Under the pieces are notes generated by a model, which was not told where the DNA came from, searched no databases, and saw only the letters and a list, made by a program, of their open reading frames with translations. Positions 34,006 to 44,680 of a stretch of 64,000 nt of DNA are shown piece by piece. This stretch comes from Tetrapyrgos nigripes (Eukaryota > Basidiomycota > Agaricomycetes > Agaricales > Campanellaceae). Position 1 is the first letter of the stretch. Every line of letters starts with the position of its first letter. Made by a program: the position numbers and the translations under genes. The stretch lies in contig JAACJM010000163.1 in the NCBI GenBank assembly GCA_013368315.1, positions 124,001-188,000 on the forward strand. Reading direction: 5' to 3'.

Positions 34006-34357
34006 GATGACTTTCTACTGAATAAGCGAGAGACGATGAGGTATGCAATCCGCCTTTGAAAGTTCTGTGGTGAGAACGAATAAGTAGGTCGAGTAGCAGT
34101 CAGTCGTTGGCTTCATGCTCACCACTTATAAGCCTTCATCTTTGATTCATGATCATCGAATCCCTTGTGTGTGGATGACAGCTCCGATGTCACCTCACAA
34201 TACGGTATGTCCAAAGATATCGCAAAAATTTGAAAGTCCTTCATCACGCATTCATCACGATCATTTCCAGTTGAAGTCGATATCTGAAACGGTTCAAGGC
34301 AGGTAAGACAGATGGATTTTGATGATCTTCAACTACTGGTATAGGAAACTTGTAGAA
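34006..34357. other. Intergenic between cluster B genes 3 and 4
   Basis: About 350 bp without exons. It contains the promoter of gene 3 and the terminator of gene 4. Confidence 0.45.
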
Positions 34358-35721
34358 TCATATAGAAGCATATTCCGGTGGTAGATCTACTACGATGTCG
34401 ACTTCATCCGCCCAAGCACCTTCATCATCATCATTGTCCGTCTGCGCATGAGGCTGATCTATCCTAATCCCACTATCCACATGACGAATCGTACGTTGGA
34501 TCTCTCTTGACGAAGCTAGTTGGAATAGTGAGCTAGAAGTGTGAACACTGGATTCCGGATCACCAATTCGATTGTCTATGGTTTTTTGGCTTCCATCATT
34601 CAAATTTTCAGGCCCATCAGCGACTATACGTCTCTGATCCTGACCACTCGTTCTATTTGTCTGATTCTGAGTGCAGAGACCGTCGGGGACGTGAGTATCC
34701 CGGACTTCCTTCTTGTTACCGGTTCTGGGGGATCGTGACAAGACGAATGGAGAGATAGTACCGGGTCCACGGCTTCTACCAATCATGGATGAGGCAGCGG
34801 AAGAAAGCGGAAGAAGCGTTCCCCGATCTTCCGCCTCTTGTTTCCGTCGACGCCAGTGTCGGCGTCTACAGAGCCAGATAGTGAAAAGAGAGGTGATGAG
34901 TAGAACGCCAAGAAAGGCCCCGATTGCACTTCCTATGATGATGAGTTTTTCATGAGAATGAGGATTTGATGTATGAGGGTTTGGGGAGGGTGCGCTGGTG
35001 CTAACGCTGAGAGTAGTGCTTGAAGTTGATGACGATGTCCCGTCAGCACTAGTAATCTCGATGTCGGGAACGGTATACCTGAAATATTGTCAAACTCAGT
35101 ATCAAAGAGTGGTAGGAAATATAAAAACTGTGAAGCGCAATCGCGCAGATAGCAGTTAAAAGACCGACTTACACAATGGCATCAAGAGCGGCGAAATCCA
35201 TTCCAGGTAAGAACTCGACTCTGAGAAGATGATTTCCATTTGCTAGTTCGCCACTACCCCATACCACACTTGAGTTGACCGTCTCCGGTCCACCATTCTT
35301 CCTCGTTGTGTTGGGATCCTTCAAGTTGACCGATGACGGAGAGGAATCATCGACCGACGCTTGTACGCCGACCTGGTAAGGCCAAAGCGGGAACATTAGA
35401 TAGACAGCGTTCCCTGTAGTTGTGGCATATGTCAATGAATGCAGGACTCGGATATATGAACCACTACGCACCGCTGAAATTGAACTCAGCAAAAGCATTG
35501 GGGCTATCCGTGAAATGATGAGAGTCACCAAGGTTCAGAGCGTCTTCTCCGGTGGACTCCCATTTTCCAGAGTATCTAATGGAGTTGTCAGTGTCGTCAA
35601 CTGTGATATTACGTGCACTGAGCACAGAAGAGGGGAGTAATAAGAACGAGAGTGACCAGGGTTGAATGGAAAGAATGTGAAATTTTTTGGATATAGAGGG
35701 GGAAGGAATGAAGAAAGCCAT
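34358..35721 (-). CDS. Type I membrane protein with RNITVDD ectodomain and C-terminal PPxY (cluster B, gene 4)
   Basis: ATG 35721 (MAFFIPSPSISKKFHILS...) gives a signal peptide ending before ARNITVDDTDNSIRYSGKW. The ectodomain continues NAFAEFNFSG, then across an intron NAVYLMFPLWPYQVGVQ, GNHLLRVEFLPGMDFAALDA and IVYTVPDIEITSADG. This plan (RNITVDD start, an FNFSGxAV core and a FxALDAIVY end) is a common uncharacterised membrane-protein type in basidiomycetes, from family recall. The helix LIIIGSAIGAFLGVLLITSL is followed by RRRHWRRRK. The tail of about 160 residues ends DLPPEYASI, a PPxY motif that WW-domain proteins such as Rsp5/Nedd4 ligases bind. Function unknown. Confidence 0.72.
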
Positions 35722-37270
35722 CTGCTGACCTGCAGAAAGTGGCCCAGTAGTGAGAGAGAGGATGCCCGCAGCATGTCCGTTGCAAGTTCGGAATTTAAGG
35801 AATGGAACTATGTTGGGCACTGCAAGTGGATCACTTCGTGTACTATGAAAAACTGTATACATACCTTATCAGCGAAAGCAATGGGCTGGGCAGCTTTTTG
35901 GATACCAAAGGGGTTGATCATTCACCCCTAAACTGAAACGAGTCCTTTAGCTCTATAAATAATGAAAACATAACCTTGGAATATCAGAACTCACATCAGA
36001 TGGCAATAGCCTTCGTATACATTGCAACAAGGTACAATATATCGACGATGGTCGCTGTTAAATTTGCACTTAAGGGAGAGCTTGAGTAAAAGGGTAGAAA
36101 AGTCGAGGTTACACCGTATAGTACGTATGTATACATCAGACTCCGTACACAAAGCACACAAAGCAATCAGAGAAGCATTATTAACGAAGCCATAGTGTTC
36201 GGAAAGAGAGAAAACATTTTGGGCGACGGAGGAAGAGGACGGAACAGCAAGAGATGATTGTTCCGACAGAGACAGAAAGAATGTCCCTGGCTACCGACGA
36301 GATCATGGGAGGCTGTAGCAGGATCCGAAGCACGTGTTGATAGGTCAAAGTTAAGCCCATAACCGACGAAAAAGCAACGATTGCAGCCGCCGGGGATAGT
36401 AGTAGTATCATAATTCCCAGCGAAGAAGGATCCACTAGAGGCGAGGAGACGAGGAGGGAGGAGGAGTTAACGATCACCGACTTCAAGTCAGACTTCCCAT
36501 ACCATGCTCCTTCAGGCTTCTACTGGACATTCCGTTCGAGTAAACTGCTTCCTAACATGAAGCTGTAATGCCGAGTTCAGCGTAGGGAAAAGTGGACTCC
36601 CAGGTCCAGCAAACACTTCTAAGGTTCATTGACAGAGCAAGAATCCTTTGCTGGATAAGTTGTCGGGGATAAATATGGACCTGAGCAATAACCTCCCTTC
36701 AAAAGACGACTATGAATTGACAAGAATGAGGCCGGGAATAGGTCTAGACAAGGTCTAGACCCGGACCGTTACGCCGCGTCAAAAGAAGGAACATGATGAA
36801 GGGACGAAAGACAGGGAGTTGGATGGCAACAACAGAAAGACATTGCTATTAGTATTCCAGAGCCAGCGAACGCTCATACATGGGGTTTCACTTGTGTTAG
36901 AGTCAGAACGATGTGTGCGGGAATTAGCACGAAACGCACTCAAAATGAAAGAACCTCGGCGTCCAGCGCTTGGGTAATACATGTACACTCCTCCTCCTCC
37001 TTCCACTTAAAATAGCCTTGAGTCGCCATACCCTCCCCCTATCCTGCAGAAAGATCCACAAGCCGATAGTGACGTTAGGAACTGGTCGGTGAGACCTGGC
37101 GAAAGCGCCATGAAGCCGTTCCCGTTGAGGACGAAGAGAAGCCAACGTCGGGGGCAGAATCCATATTGAAGGCGGTGGCTTTACAAAACGACAGCAGGGA
37201 TTGCTGGCCGTAAACACAAACGATTTAGGATGGGGAGAGGAAGATCCAGAGCTGAGAGCTAGCGAGAGCA
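35722..37270. other. Unassigned region
   Basis: No firm gene. At 36181-36486 minus an open frame without ATG encodes three hydrophobic stretches (MILLLSPAAAIVAFSSVMG...), perhaps a fragment of a membrane protein. At 36779-37340 minus an Arg-rich open frame has no features. On the plus strand at 37020-37330 short coding-like runs appear (see the next entry). Confidence 0.3.
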
Positions 37271-38253
37271 GAGAACGGTGACGATGACAGGAGCCCAACA
37301 ATTTGCTCTCGAGACCCTGACCGTAGATCAGATTCACCAAAACCCCTGCCCCAAGTAACCCCGGTCAAAACGACGCATGGCCTTCCCCGCCGATGGACTA
37401 TCCTGAAGATGCACACACAATCTTCACCAACCCAAGCGTCGCCGCTGACGACCATGACTCAAACTCAACGCCAGTTCAGCCGGACGAGATACCAGCGAAA
37501 AGGTAGCGGCCACCTTCTTTCTACTGGCAGCAGCGAGAAGATCTTCATGGCTTGACCTGGAGTACAACTGTGGTTCGCCAGTGAGTTAGTAAGGGGAAGA
37601 AACTAACAGTAGGAGCAAAAAAAAAACGCACCTCGTCATCAAAGGACGGAGATGTCGACCCTACTTCGTCTTCTAGCACTTTCTCTTGGTCAAACAAAGC
37701 CTTGCGTTCGCGCCCACATCGAGATCTTCCAACTCTTGTATACGCGCCGGTGAAGAAGAGAGGCTAGGATAGAATCTGGGACACTGCGGTAGCGAAAATG
37801 GCGAAAGAAAAGAACCCAATGATGGAATCCGCGTTTGTATAGGGGGGAAGGATGAAAAAGACGTTGGACGGCGGTAGAGGGGAGAGGAGAATTGGAATGA
37901 AAGCGACAGGAGCAGAGGAAAGACAACGACGGATGACAGCGCTGGGGTTGATTTGATGAGCATAGACGACGGCCACTTCATCTCCTATATCATTGAAGCC
38001 CTTCGCACCCGGCCTGCCCACTGCTAGAGCGTCCAGTTGCTGAACCCAGTTCACGATACTGCCTGCCCGTTGTAACACACATGAGTTCTCTGTCCACCCA
38101 CGTCTGCCCTTTCATCAATACCCGGAAATCCATTCGCTTATTACATCCAACCAACCCCACTCTGACCGCTCCACCCAAGCCAAATGACCTCCCAGTGAAA
38201 CATTTCTACTGCCAAACCGAAGCATACACACGAAGCGACCGGGGCCGTCAATA
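37271..38253 (+). other. Candidate multi-exon plus-strand gene made of short exons
   Basis: Several short plus-strand runs look like real protein rather than chance: MTGAQQFALETLTVDQIHQN (about 37284), MDYPEDAHTIFTNPSVAADD (about 37392), SSSKDGDVDPTSSSSTFSWS with LRSRPHRDLPTLVYAP (about 37633-37750), SIDDGHFISYIIEALRTRPA (about 37960-38020), and a 58-codon ATG frame (MSSLSTHVCPFINTRKSIRL...) ending TAG near 38253. I could not join them all with good splice sites, and minus-strand frames overlap them. It may be a rapidly evolving gene or a decayed one. Confidence 0.25.
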
Positions 38254-38327
38254 GTATATGAGGGAGCATAGCTTCTTTCCGGACATGGCGTCTAGCCCAA
38301 TTCGTCCGTACTGGTTTCCTCCAGGAT

Positions 38328-38968
38328 CTAGCGGAGTCGTGTCACAGTGGTTGAAGTGTATTTGTAGTAGGAGGTACGACCGTAGTCAAGGTAAAGGGGT
38401 GAGGAGAGTGGGATTGGATTACACGAGTAACGAGTTTCTGTTGTTGGTGCTTCTATTTGGGCCCATAATCCGGTATTCTTGACTCGGTCTGACTTTTTGG
38501 GACACAAGCTGGAAAGGGCAGGAAAACTGCTTCCATGACCGCTTGTACAGAGAAGGGAAAAAAAGATAACATGAGTAAGGACGTGTGCGTGAGTGTATTC
38601 CTCGAAAAAGTGAGCTCGGGAAGGTGTTGCTGGCTCATTTGCTGAGTGGGGTAGGATTCTTGTGACGGTTGGGGACGTCGAGTTTAACACAAAAGGCCTG
38701 CACAATGAGAAACCTAGGTAAAAAGAGAAAGAAGTTAGTATGATGTCACGAAAGCTTGACGAGATAGAGAAGACTTACCCTCCAAGAAATCTATCACTCC
38801 CAGTTGTCCAAGCATACTTTCTCCAAGAGCTATCCTCGCATTTGAAGTCAGGAGACCGAGAAGAAAGCAATTAATCTGAGCCTGATGAGCATTCGTACAG
38901 TCGGGACCGTGGATGATATACGTAGCGTGCAGCGGTCCTTCCTCAGATTTTAAGCCTTCTTGAGTCAT
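38328..38968 (-). CDS. Hypothetical two-exon protein, about 191 residues
   Basis: ATG 38968 starts MTQEGLKSEEGPLHATYIIH, and exon 1 ends at 38779 after GVIDFLEG with a GTAAGT donor. Exon 2 begins at 38713 after TTTTTACCTAG and continues in frame (FSLCRPFVLNSTSPTVTRIL ...) to a stop at 38328. A good donor, pyrimidine-rich acceptor and matching phase support the model. No domain is recognised. The second half is less convincing, and a second intron starting at GTTATC near 38568 would change the C-terminus. Confidence 0.4.
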
Positions 38969-39338
38969 ATTTTCACAATCTAGTCGTCTTCATCTAAACC
39001 CCAAGAAAGGTTTCACATCGCGCTGCTATATCGAGTAGCAATTGAGAGAGACATGTAGAGAGCGACAAAGCTGAGTAGAGAGGTGGAGGGAATCGCGCAG
39101 ACGGATGAAACTTGAAGAAACCCTAACCCTACTAAACCTCTTGCCAGTTTCGAACAGACGCAGCTGCTAAATCGAATAACTGCCGGTCCGAACGAAGTCA
39201 GTCGATGCCGGTCCATACCCCGGTCGACAGATTATAGATAGTAGCTGTGGAACGGGGTGTTTTGCAATTGACAATTTCACCCACTAGTACTGTCAAATGC
39301 CGCCAGAGGCTGTCGGGCAATGGTTCCTGCACAGCCTG
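38969..39338. other. Intergenic left of the hAT element
   Basis: A 67-codon ATG frame on the minus strand (39216-39013, MDRHRLTSFGPAVIRF...) has no splice partner and no domain, so I do not call it. Confidence 0.35.
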
Positions 39339-40215
39339 ATCGACCTCAGTGTTCTACTTTAAGGCCTTAAATTGACATTTTGAAATCTTTAAGGCTTAAG
39401 GCACTTAAAGGGTTAAATTTAAGTGATTTTTTTAAGGTTTAAAGTCTCGAAAAAAAAAGGAATTAAGGAGATATTATTGTACTCTAGCCTACATATTCTT
39501 CGTCTGTATCTATCTCTATAGCACCGTCATCAAGCCGTTCATCCTCCTCAGCATCTGCGAGAGCCTCCATAAGCGCGGCTTCCTCATCAATCACGGTCCG
39601 AGGGAGACGTGCCGGATGTGGTAAACCACCAAATAATGACTTGAGCTTCATTGAAGCGGGTTTTGTGCATCTTGGCATGGACTCGAGCACAGCTTGCAGT
39701 CGTGGTAGGCTAGTCAAATGATCAGAATCAATGTCCAAGTTCAATTCATCTATATTTTCCTGCCGCTCTGCCTCTCTTGCCTCTGCAATCCATTTGGCCA
39801 TTTCTATGCGCCAGCTTTCCAGCGGCATCCTCTTCTTCATGATGGGAAACACAGGCTTTACACCAGGCTATGTGATGAACAGAGTTTTGCAGTGGTCCTT
39901 CGTGAAAATAGGCCCAGAGAGGATTTTTGGCAGTAGCCATGGAGTAGGTAGCTTCATGATGGACTCAAATACCTAGTAACTTCAGGAACTTATGGTACGA
40001 TTCTTCTACTTTTCCAGTCTGTCTACCTTGGCCTCGCTCGCAACTCGCTAGACTATCATTCTTGCTCGTAATTCGCTTGACTATTGTTACCCTGGACCTT
40101 AAGTCAGCTTAAGGCTTAAAGATCTCACTCGGAAAATTTTAAGCCTTAAATTTAAGGGTATTTAAGGCTTAAAGCTTAAACGGGCTTAAGCCTTTGGTAG
40201 AACACTGATCGACCT
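39339..40215 (-). mobile_element. Truncated hAT-type DNA transposon with 8-bp target site duplication
   Basis: The element spans 39347-40207, flanked by a perfect direct 8-bp duplication ATCGACCT (39339-39346 and 40208-40215). Its ends are inverted repeats: CAGTGTTCTACTTTAAGGC at the left, and a right end that reads CAGTGTTCTACCAAAGGC on the other strand. CAGTGTTC-type ends and an 8-bp duplication define hAT elements. Subterminal regions are rich in the words TTAAGGC and CTTAAG, a usual place for transposase binding. The 861-bp interior keeps only the start of a transposase. Confidence 0.92.
39484..39940 (-). pseudogene. N-terminal hAT transposase fragment (BED-like zinc finger), frameshifted
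   Basis: ATG 39940 starts MATAKNPLWAYFHEGPLQNS, then VHHIAWCKACV, a BED-type finger start (aromatic W-xx-F, then CxxC). Shortly after the CxxC pair the frame that looks native switches by one: FPIMKKRMPLESWRIEMAKW, then AEAREAERQENIDELNLD and so on to a stop at 39484. The catalytic RNase-H-like core and the hATC dimerisation domain are absent, so the element cannot move on its own. Confidence 0.7.
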
Positions 40216-40472
40216 ATCGACGACCGTTGGGATCGGTGCCGAAAATATATGACCGCTAGGAGTCAAGCATCGCCCCCTGAAGTCAAGGCTATCGAGCACG
40301 CATTGAACAGAATCCACAAATCCCTGATTTACATTAACCCAACCCGTAAAGATACACGAAATTAAAGCTTCAAGACCACTACTTCAAATTTTCCCATTCC
40401 TTACTTCAACTTGTTCATGAACTTCAACCTCGACTCCTTCGCTTTGACCTTACTGAAGCGGCCAGCCATTTT
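40216..40472. other. Intergenic right of the hAT element
   Basis: Short AT-rich stretch with no gene seen; 3' flank of the dioxygenase-like gene. Confidence 0.4.
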
Positions 40473-41570
40473 TTACTGGACCAAATGGTTGGGGTTGATA
40501 CCAACAGCTAGAGAGTCATAGGTTAATCATACTTCAAGAATGTCTCGTAGCTCAAAGACTTACTGATGTAGCCAACGACACCAGATGGCCAGTCATCTCC
40601 AATCGACTCCATGTCAACGATGGCGTTGTATCCCTGGCTGTTGGCAGCCGCGTAGTTGGGGTCATTCGCATTCATCATCCTTGGGTTAGTGTTGGCGCTG
40701 TAGCCCTCAGAAGCACCGATTATAGTCGTCCAGGGATCGGTGAAGAAGACTTGGCCGTTGTGAGAGACGCCGCTGGACATGGAATCGCCAGTGTGGACGG
40801 CAAGGTTGATGTGGTTGGCGCCATCAGCGGGGTGTCCCGGGAAAATGGTTGTGAATTCGACGATACCGTTGGAACCGGTTTGGAAGGCGCCACGAAGGAA
40901 GGTTTCACCGTATTCACCGACGTTGTTGGCTGAGAGGAAGAATTATTCAAGCTGGAAATATGTTCTAGAGATTAAAAATTCTTACGTTGCCAGACCTCGA
41001 CCATGGCACCCTCAATAGGCTGGCAGGTCGTGATGTCGAGGACACCGACGTCGAGGAGCATGTAAACACCACTGAAGCGAGGAGAGAAATATTGAGTATA
41101 CTCAAAGAATCTTGAATGGAGGTACTTACGCTTGACCCTCAGTGATATCTGAGCGGACTAAGGAGGACTAGAAGCCACATTTCGAGTGAGCTTCATGAAA
41201 CCACCTCGAGGAACGACATATGTCTGTACTCACGTCCATTTGGACCCAGTCTTGGCGTACAGTTTCAGGGGCAAGAACACAAACTTGCTGTGTAGATTGT
41301 TTAGTGAACGGGTGAGCGCTGAAAAGACGATACAAATAGGCGTACGTTGGGCATATTTGGGTAGATAGACCTCTTGCTGACATCGACTCCTCGTGCAGAA
41401 CGACGTGCGAGGTTGTAAGCAGCGATTTCAGTAGAGCAATCTCTGCGTTCGAGAGGTGCAGCTGAAGATAAATTCCATCAGTGTAGCTCAGGAATCGTCA
41501 GGTAGAATAACCTACCCGAAGCAATGCCAGCCAAGACAGCGGCGCAGATGACAGAGGTGGCAAATCGCAT
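40473..41570 (-). CDS. Secreted intradiol ring-cleavage dioxygenase-like protein, probable metal-site loss
   Basis: ATG 41570 opens a signal peptide (MRFATSVICAAVLAGIAS); several exons follow, with the stop TAA at 40475-40473. The fold is clear: VCVLAPETVRQDWVQMDSSL, VRSDITEGQAG, YMLLDVGVLDITTCQPIEGA, MVEVWQANNVGEY, FLRGAFQTGSNGIVEFTTIF, PGHPADGANHINLAVHTG. Active members of this family bind Fe(III) through two Tyr and two His. The first Tyr normally lies in a GPYYV motif, replaced here by RQDWVQMDSS. The second sits after FPG (H-Y), replaced by HPAD. HIH is replaced by HIN, leaving one His. It is therefore probably not a classical catechol dioxygenase; the role could be binding or a different chemistry. 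Confidence 0.82.
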
Positions 41571-42416
41571 TTTGTCGAGTGAGTCGAGAGCTAGTTCGTC
41601 CTTAAGACAATAGATCTGGTGTCGAAGTAGATTCGATGCAGACCGAGCATCGGACGAAGCTAGCTTTTATATCTGTTGCTATCTAGCAGGATTCATTCTC
41701 GGGTTAATGCTCGTAAGTTGGAAGTCCAATTGAATCGACGGCCAAAGCAGCTACTAGCTACAAACATACCAGCTCCAAAAATTCTACCTGGGTTAGTCAT
41801 TTAGGTCGGGATAATTACGGCTGAGTAGACTTTTCCCCTGACGCATTTTTGAATCTGTCTGGAGGCAGGCAGAGGATATTCTTGGCATTTTGTTGTGTTG
41901 AGGAGGCGAGCCATTGCTTCTACATGACCCGGCATAATATCATAAGAATCAGCTGGTGAACCGTAGTTTTTCCCCTACTGCTCCGAGCATCGCTCATGAT
42001 CAATAGCAGCGCCACTTCTTACGGATGCGGTAGCCCGATGAGCAAACGGAGGGGAAGAATCGACGTACTTCGATCAGTGGGGGACCCATTTAGGCGTGTG
42101 GAATGTATGACCATTCGAGGAAACCTTCGGTAGTGAGAAGCAAAACATGACGTTGATAATTCAAAAAGTCGGCGAATTTCAAGGTGAAATGGTAATACTT
42201 TGAGCCATATTTGCCTTCTTGAATCTAATCAGATTAGATGGATACTTTCGTTCAGGAATCAGAAGACTAGTAAGTATGTCCGAAAAATCCGAATGTTTTT
42301 TCAACATACGAAAAAAGGGTTCGTTGTAAGCCAGAGACTTGGATAGTACATCGGTCATAGACTCGCAGGAAGTACTAGTACTTGGGTATCTTGTTCCGAA
42401 AAGCAGCTATGAAACA
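41571..42416. other. Intergenic, no gene seen
   Basis: About 850 bp holding the promoter side of the dioxygenase-like gene. No exon, repeat or RNA structure is recognised. Confidence 0.4.
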
Positions 42417-43059
42417 CTAAATTGAAGCGTATGATGGAGGTGGTATATCTATACTGCCTGTTTCTTCCTCGTTTGGGCTGTTCCTCTCTATTTTCATATC
42501 TTGCCTCTGGGCTATATATGCGGAGGCATCGTCAGGGGTACATATTGGAGTGACTACTACTCTTTCAATAGACCCCGGTAGATCCCGGTCAGGTACAGGA
42601 TTACGGCTCTCTTTTCGGTCTCGCTGAGTCGGATGAACACTGGAGGGTATCAAGAGGAAAGGGGATATTCTCCTCCATGTGCTAGCATTGCTATGCCCTG
42701 GACCTTGCTCTTCGTCAGGCGGCGCCTGACGTTCCCGGTCGTCTGTTTTCGAAAGCTCTGGATCCTTGGATGGCTGGATTCGTCGGCGACGTCGTCGATA
42801 CAGTCGATATATAAGGAGAGCAGCTACAGGGAACATGAAAGCCAGCTCCGAAAACGATGCCGACGATCTTTGGAATATCATGCTGTTTAGATTTCCTGTC
42901 CGAACCAATAGGGGGGGTCAGAGTTCCCGATTCTGGGTCCGATCCAACACACCCAGCAGTAACCAATATTCGGCGGGTGAAAGTTATTTGAGAAACGTGT
43001 AATTTCCGAACCAGAATACATTTGTTGAAAATCATACCAAAAACGTAAAGAATCCACAC
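42417..43059 (-). pseudogene. Frameshifted copy of a cluster B membrane protein (helix and tail)
   Basis: QHDIPKIVGIVFGA (about 42893-42850), followed in another frame by ELAFMFPVAALLIYRLYRRR, matches DIPKIVGIVLGVVAFMFLIA-ALLIYRRYRRRR of the gene at 28.4-29.9 kb. A two-base deletion near 42843 breaks the frame inside the membrane helix. The tail, about 130 codons, differs from that gene and ends IPPPSYASI, the same PPxYASI end as cluster B gene 4. No ectodomain precedes it. The upstream edge is about 100 bp from the Helitron 3' end. Confidence 0.7.
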
Positions 43060-43165
43060 ATAAAAAGTCAGTTGGAAAGCGTGTTCGAGTTTATTTAGTG
43101 TTCGAATGACCCAAATCCGTTAAGAAACGCAAAGAATTACCACGAGGGAAATTTATTGGGATACA

Positions 43166-43193
43166 CTAGCTGCAACCCGTGCCGGAGGCACGG
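43166..43193 (-). other. Helitron 3' terminal hairpin and CTAG end
   Basis: The stem is 43177-43183 with 43187-43193, the loop is 43184-43186, and the terminal CTAG is 43166-43169. The next base outward on the minus strand is T, as expected for AT target insertion. Confidence 0.88.
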
Positions 43194-43280
43194 AGATTTC
43201 AGACGCAACGCTTTCATAACAAAGTTGTACATGTACAATTATGATTTAAGATATACCATACTAAGTAGAGAATAGGGAAG

Positions 43281-44382
43281 TTACTTTGAAGAATTGGCAG
43301 ATCTACCAGCTCTACGATTCGTGCCAGCGACTCCAGTTGCAGTGTTTGCCTCTGATTTGACTTCAGAGTTGTCCTCGACATCCTTTCCTCTAGGCCCATT
43401 GATTTTTAGCTTCTTTGCGGGGCTACCATCTTCATCTCCAGGAGAAGCACTGTCTGCTACCGAATTAGTGTCAAAATCAAAGATCTTCTTGCGTTTGCCT
43501 TTCTGAGTTCGTACTTGAGCTGCAAATTAGTCAGTATCAATGAGAGGAAGTCAGAGTGAACAAATGGCGTACTTGGGGACTCCTCAGAGGATTTGGAAGC
43601 AGAAGACCGATGAAGGAAGGCAACGGAATCAACAGAGACGTAGAAACGATCTGCGCGTTCTTCAGGATCGTTTTCGCGAGGAAGTACACGGGTGAGAGCG
43701 CCCGAGATTTCTACTGAAGAGTTTTCATTAGGAATCGGTTTCGAAGAGGATCCATCCTTCTTAATGTATTTTGGAGAATCAGGAATTATGGCGCGAAGAG
43801 GGAGAGGGGCTTTTCCAATAGTCTCTCCTAGACAGACAACATGACGATCTACTAAAGTACTTTTCCAATAGGGTTGATGTATTCTTCTGACGTGAGGTCG
43901 AATTCAGCATCAGCTCGAGCCACATTTTGAGCAACGCCAATGGCATCAAGATAAGGACGTTGTTTGGGATTATCGGCCTCCACACGGTGAAACTTGGATA
44001 TACATAGACATTAACTATTAGAAGTTCTCCATTGATGATGAACATAACATACCCAGATAATTTCCCCCATCAGATCGTACTCAGTATCTTGCAGGATGAT
44101 CTCGTCACTTAATTTGAGTGTCTCCGGCATGCGGGCCACCTATGATATTGACCGAGTAAGATGAGAGTAGTTTGAGATCATAAAGCGATGACTTACATGG
44201 GCTCTGACCTCGTACTTGGCAACAGGATCAAACTTCAGATCCTCACCATTGAAATACTGCAGGGCAGCCACGATGGTTTCTCCAGAGGATACATAAAAGT
44301 TTGCGTCAAAAAGGACAGTCTTTCCCTTTATAACGCGTTCATTAGCAAGGACAGCGAGACCGGTGAGCTTGGAGATTGACAT
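43281..44382 (-). CDS. Helitron-borne accessory protein, possibly OB-fold, with basic tail
   Basis: ATG 44382 starts MSISKLTGLAVLANERVIKG, then KTVLFDANFYVSSGETIV, QYFNGEDLKFDPVAKYEV, and on later exons LKLSDEIILQDTEYDLMGEI, NVARADAEFDLTSEEYINPI, IEISGALTRVLPRENDP (approximate start), RFYVSVDSVAFL, and a Lys/Arg/Ser-rich end (QKGKRKKIFDFD ... AGRSANSSK) to a stop at 43281. The short beta-strand pattern and ISGALTRV...DRFYVSVDSVAFL recall the OB-like proteins found beside fungal Helitrons. That link is from memory and uncertain. The gene lies between the Rep/Hel gene and the 3' end on the same strand, so it moves with the element. A DNA-binding helper role is inferred. Confidence 0.6.
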
Positions 44383-44680
44383 GTTGTAATATGGGAGACA
44401 GAATACCAGTTGGTGACCAGTATTTATAGTCCTCCAATGTATTCAAAAGGAGGCTACGTCTTCAGATCTTCAGATATCGTCCTCTGATGTCATCTATTTT
44501 CCAGCATTGGAGACGTGTTTGTGTTGTTGGAGAGTTGGAGTCGCGTTTCGAGAGCTCACATGGGCGTGAAGAACCTGTGCAATTGGAACAGCGACCCTTG
44601 TGTCCGATTTTGTCCGCTAATATGCAGAATACGCAGAATGATATACAAAAAATGCAAAGCAATGTATGATTTATTGATTT
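44383..44680. other. Spacer between the two Helitron genes
   Basis: About 300 bp with no exon. It carries the promoter of the accessory gene and the terminator of the Rep/Hel gene. Confidence 0.45.

Noticed and set aside
36779..37340. Arg-rich minus-strand frames
   Set aside because: No domain, no splice support, and plus-strand runs in the same place look more natural.
39013..39216. 67-codon minus frame starting MDRHRLTSFG
   Set aside because: ATG present but no partner exon, domain or conservation cue.
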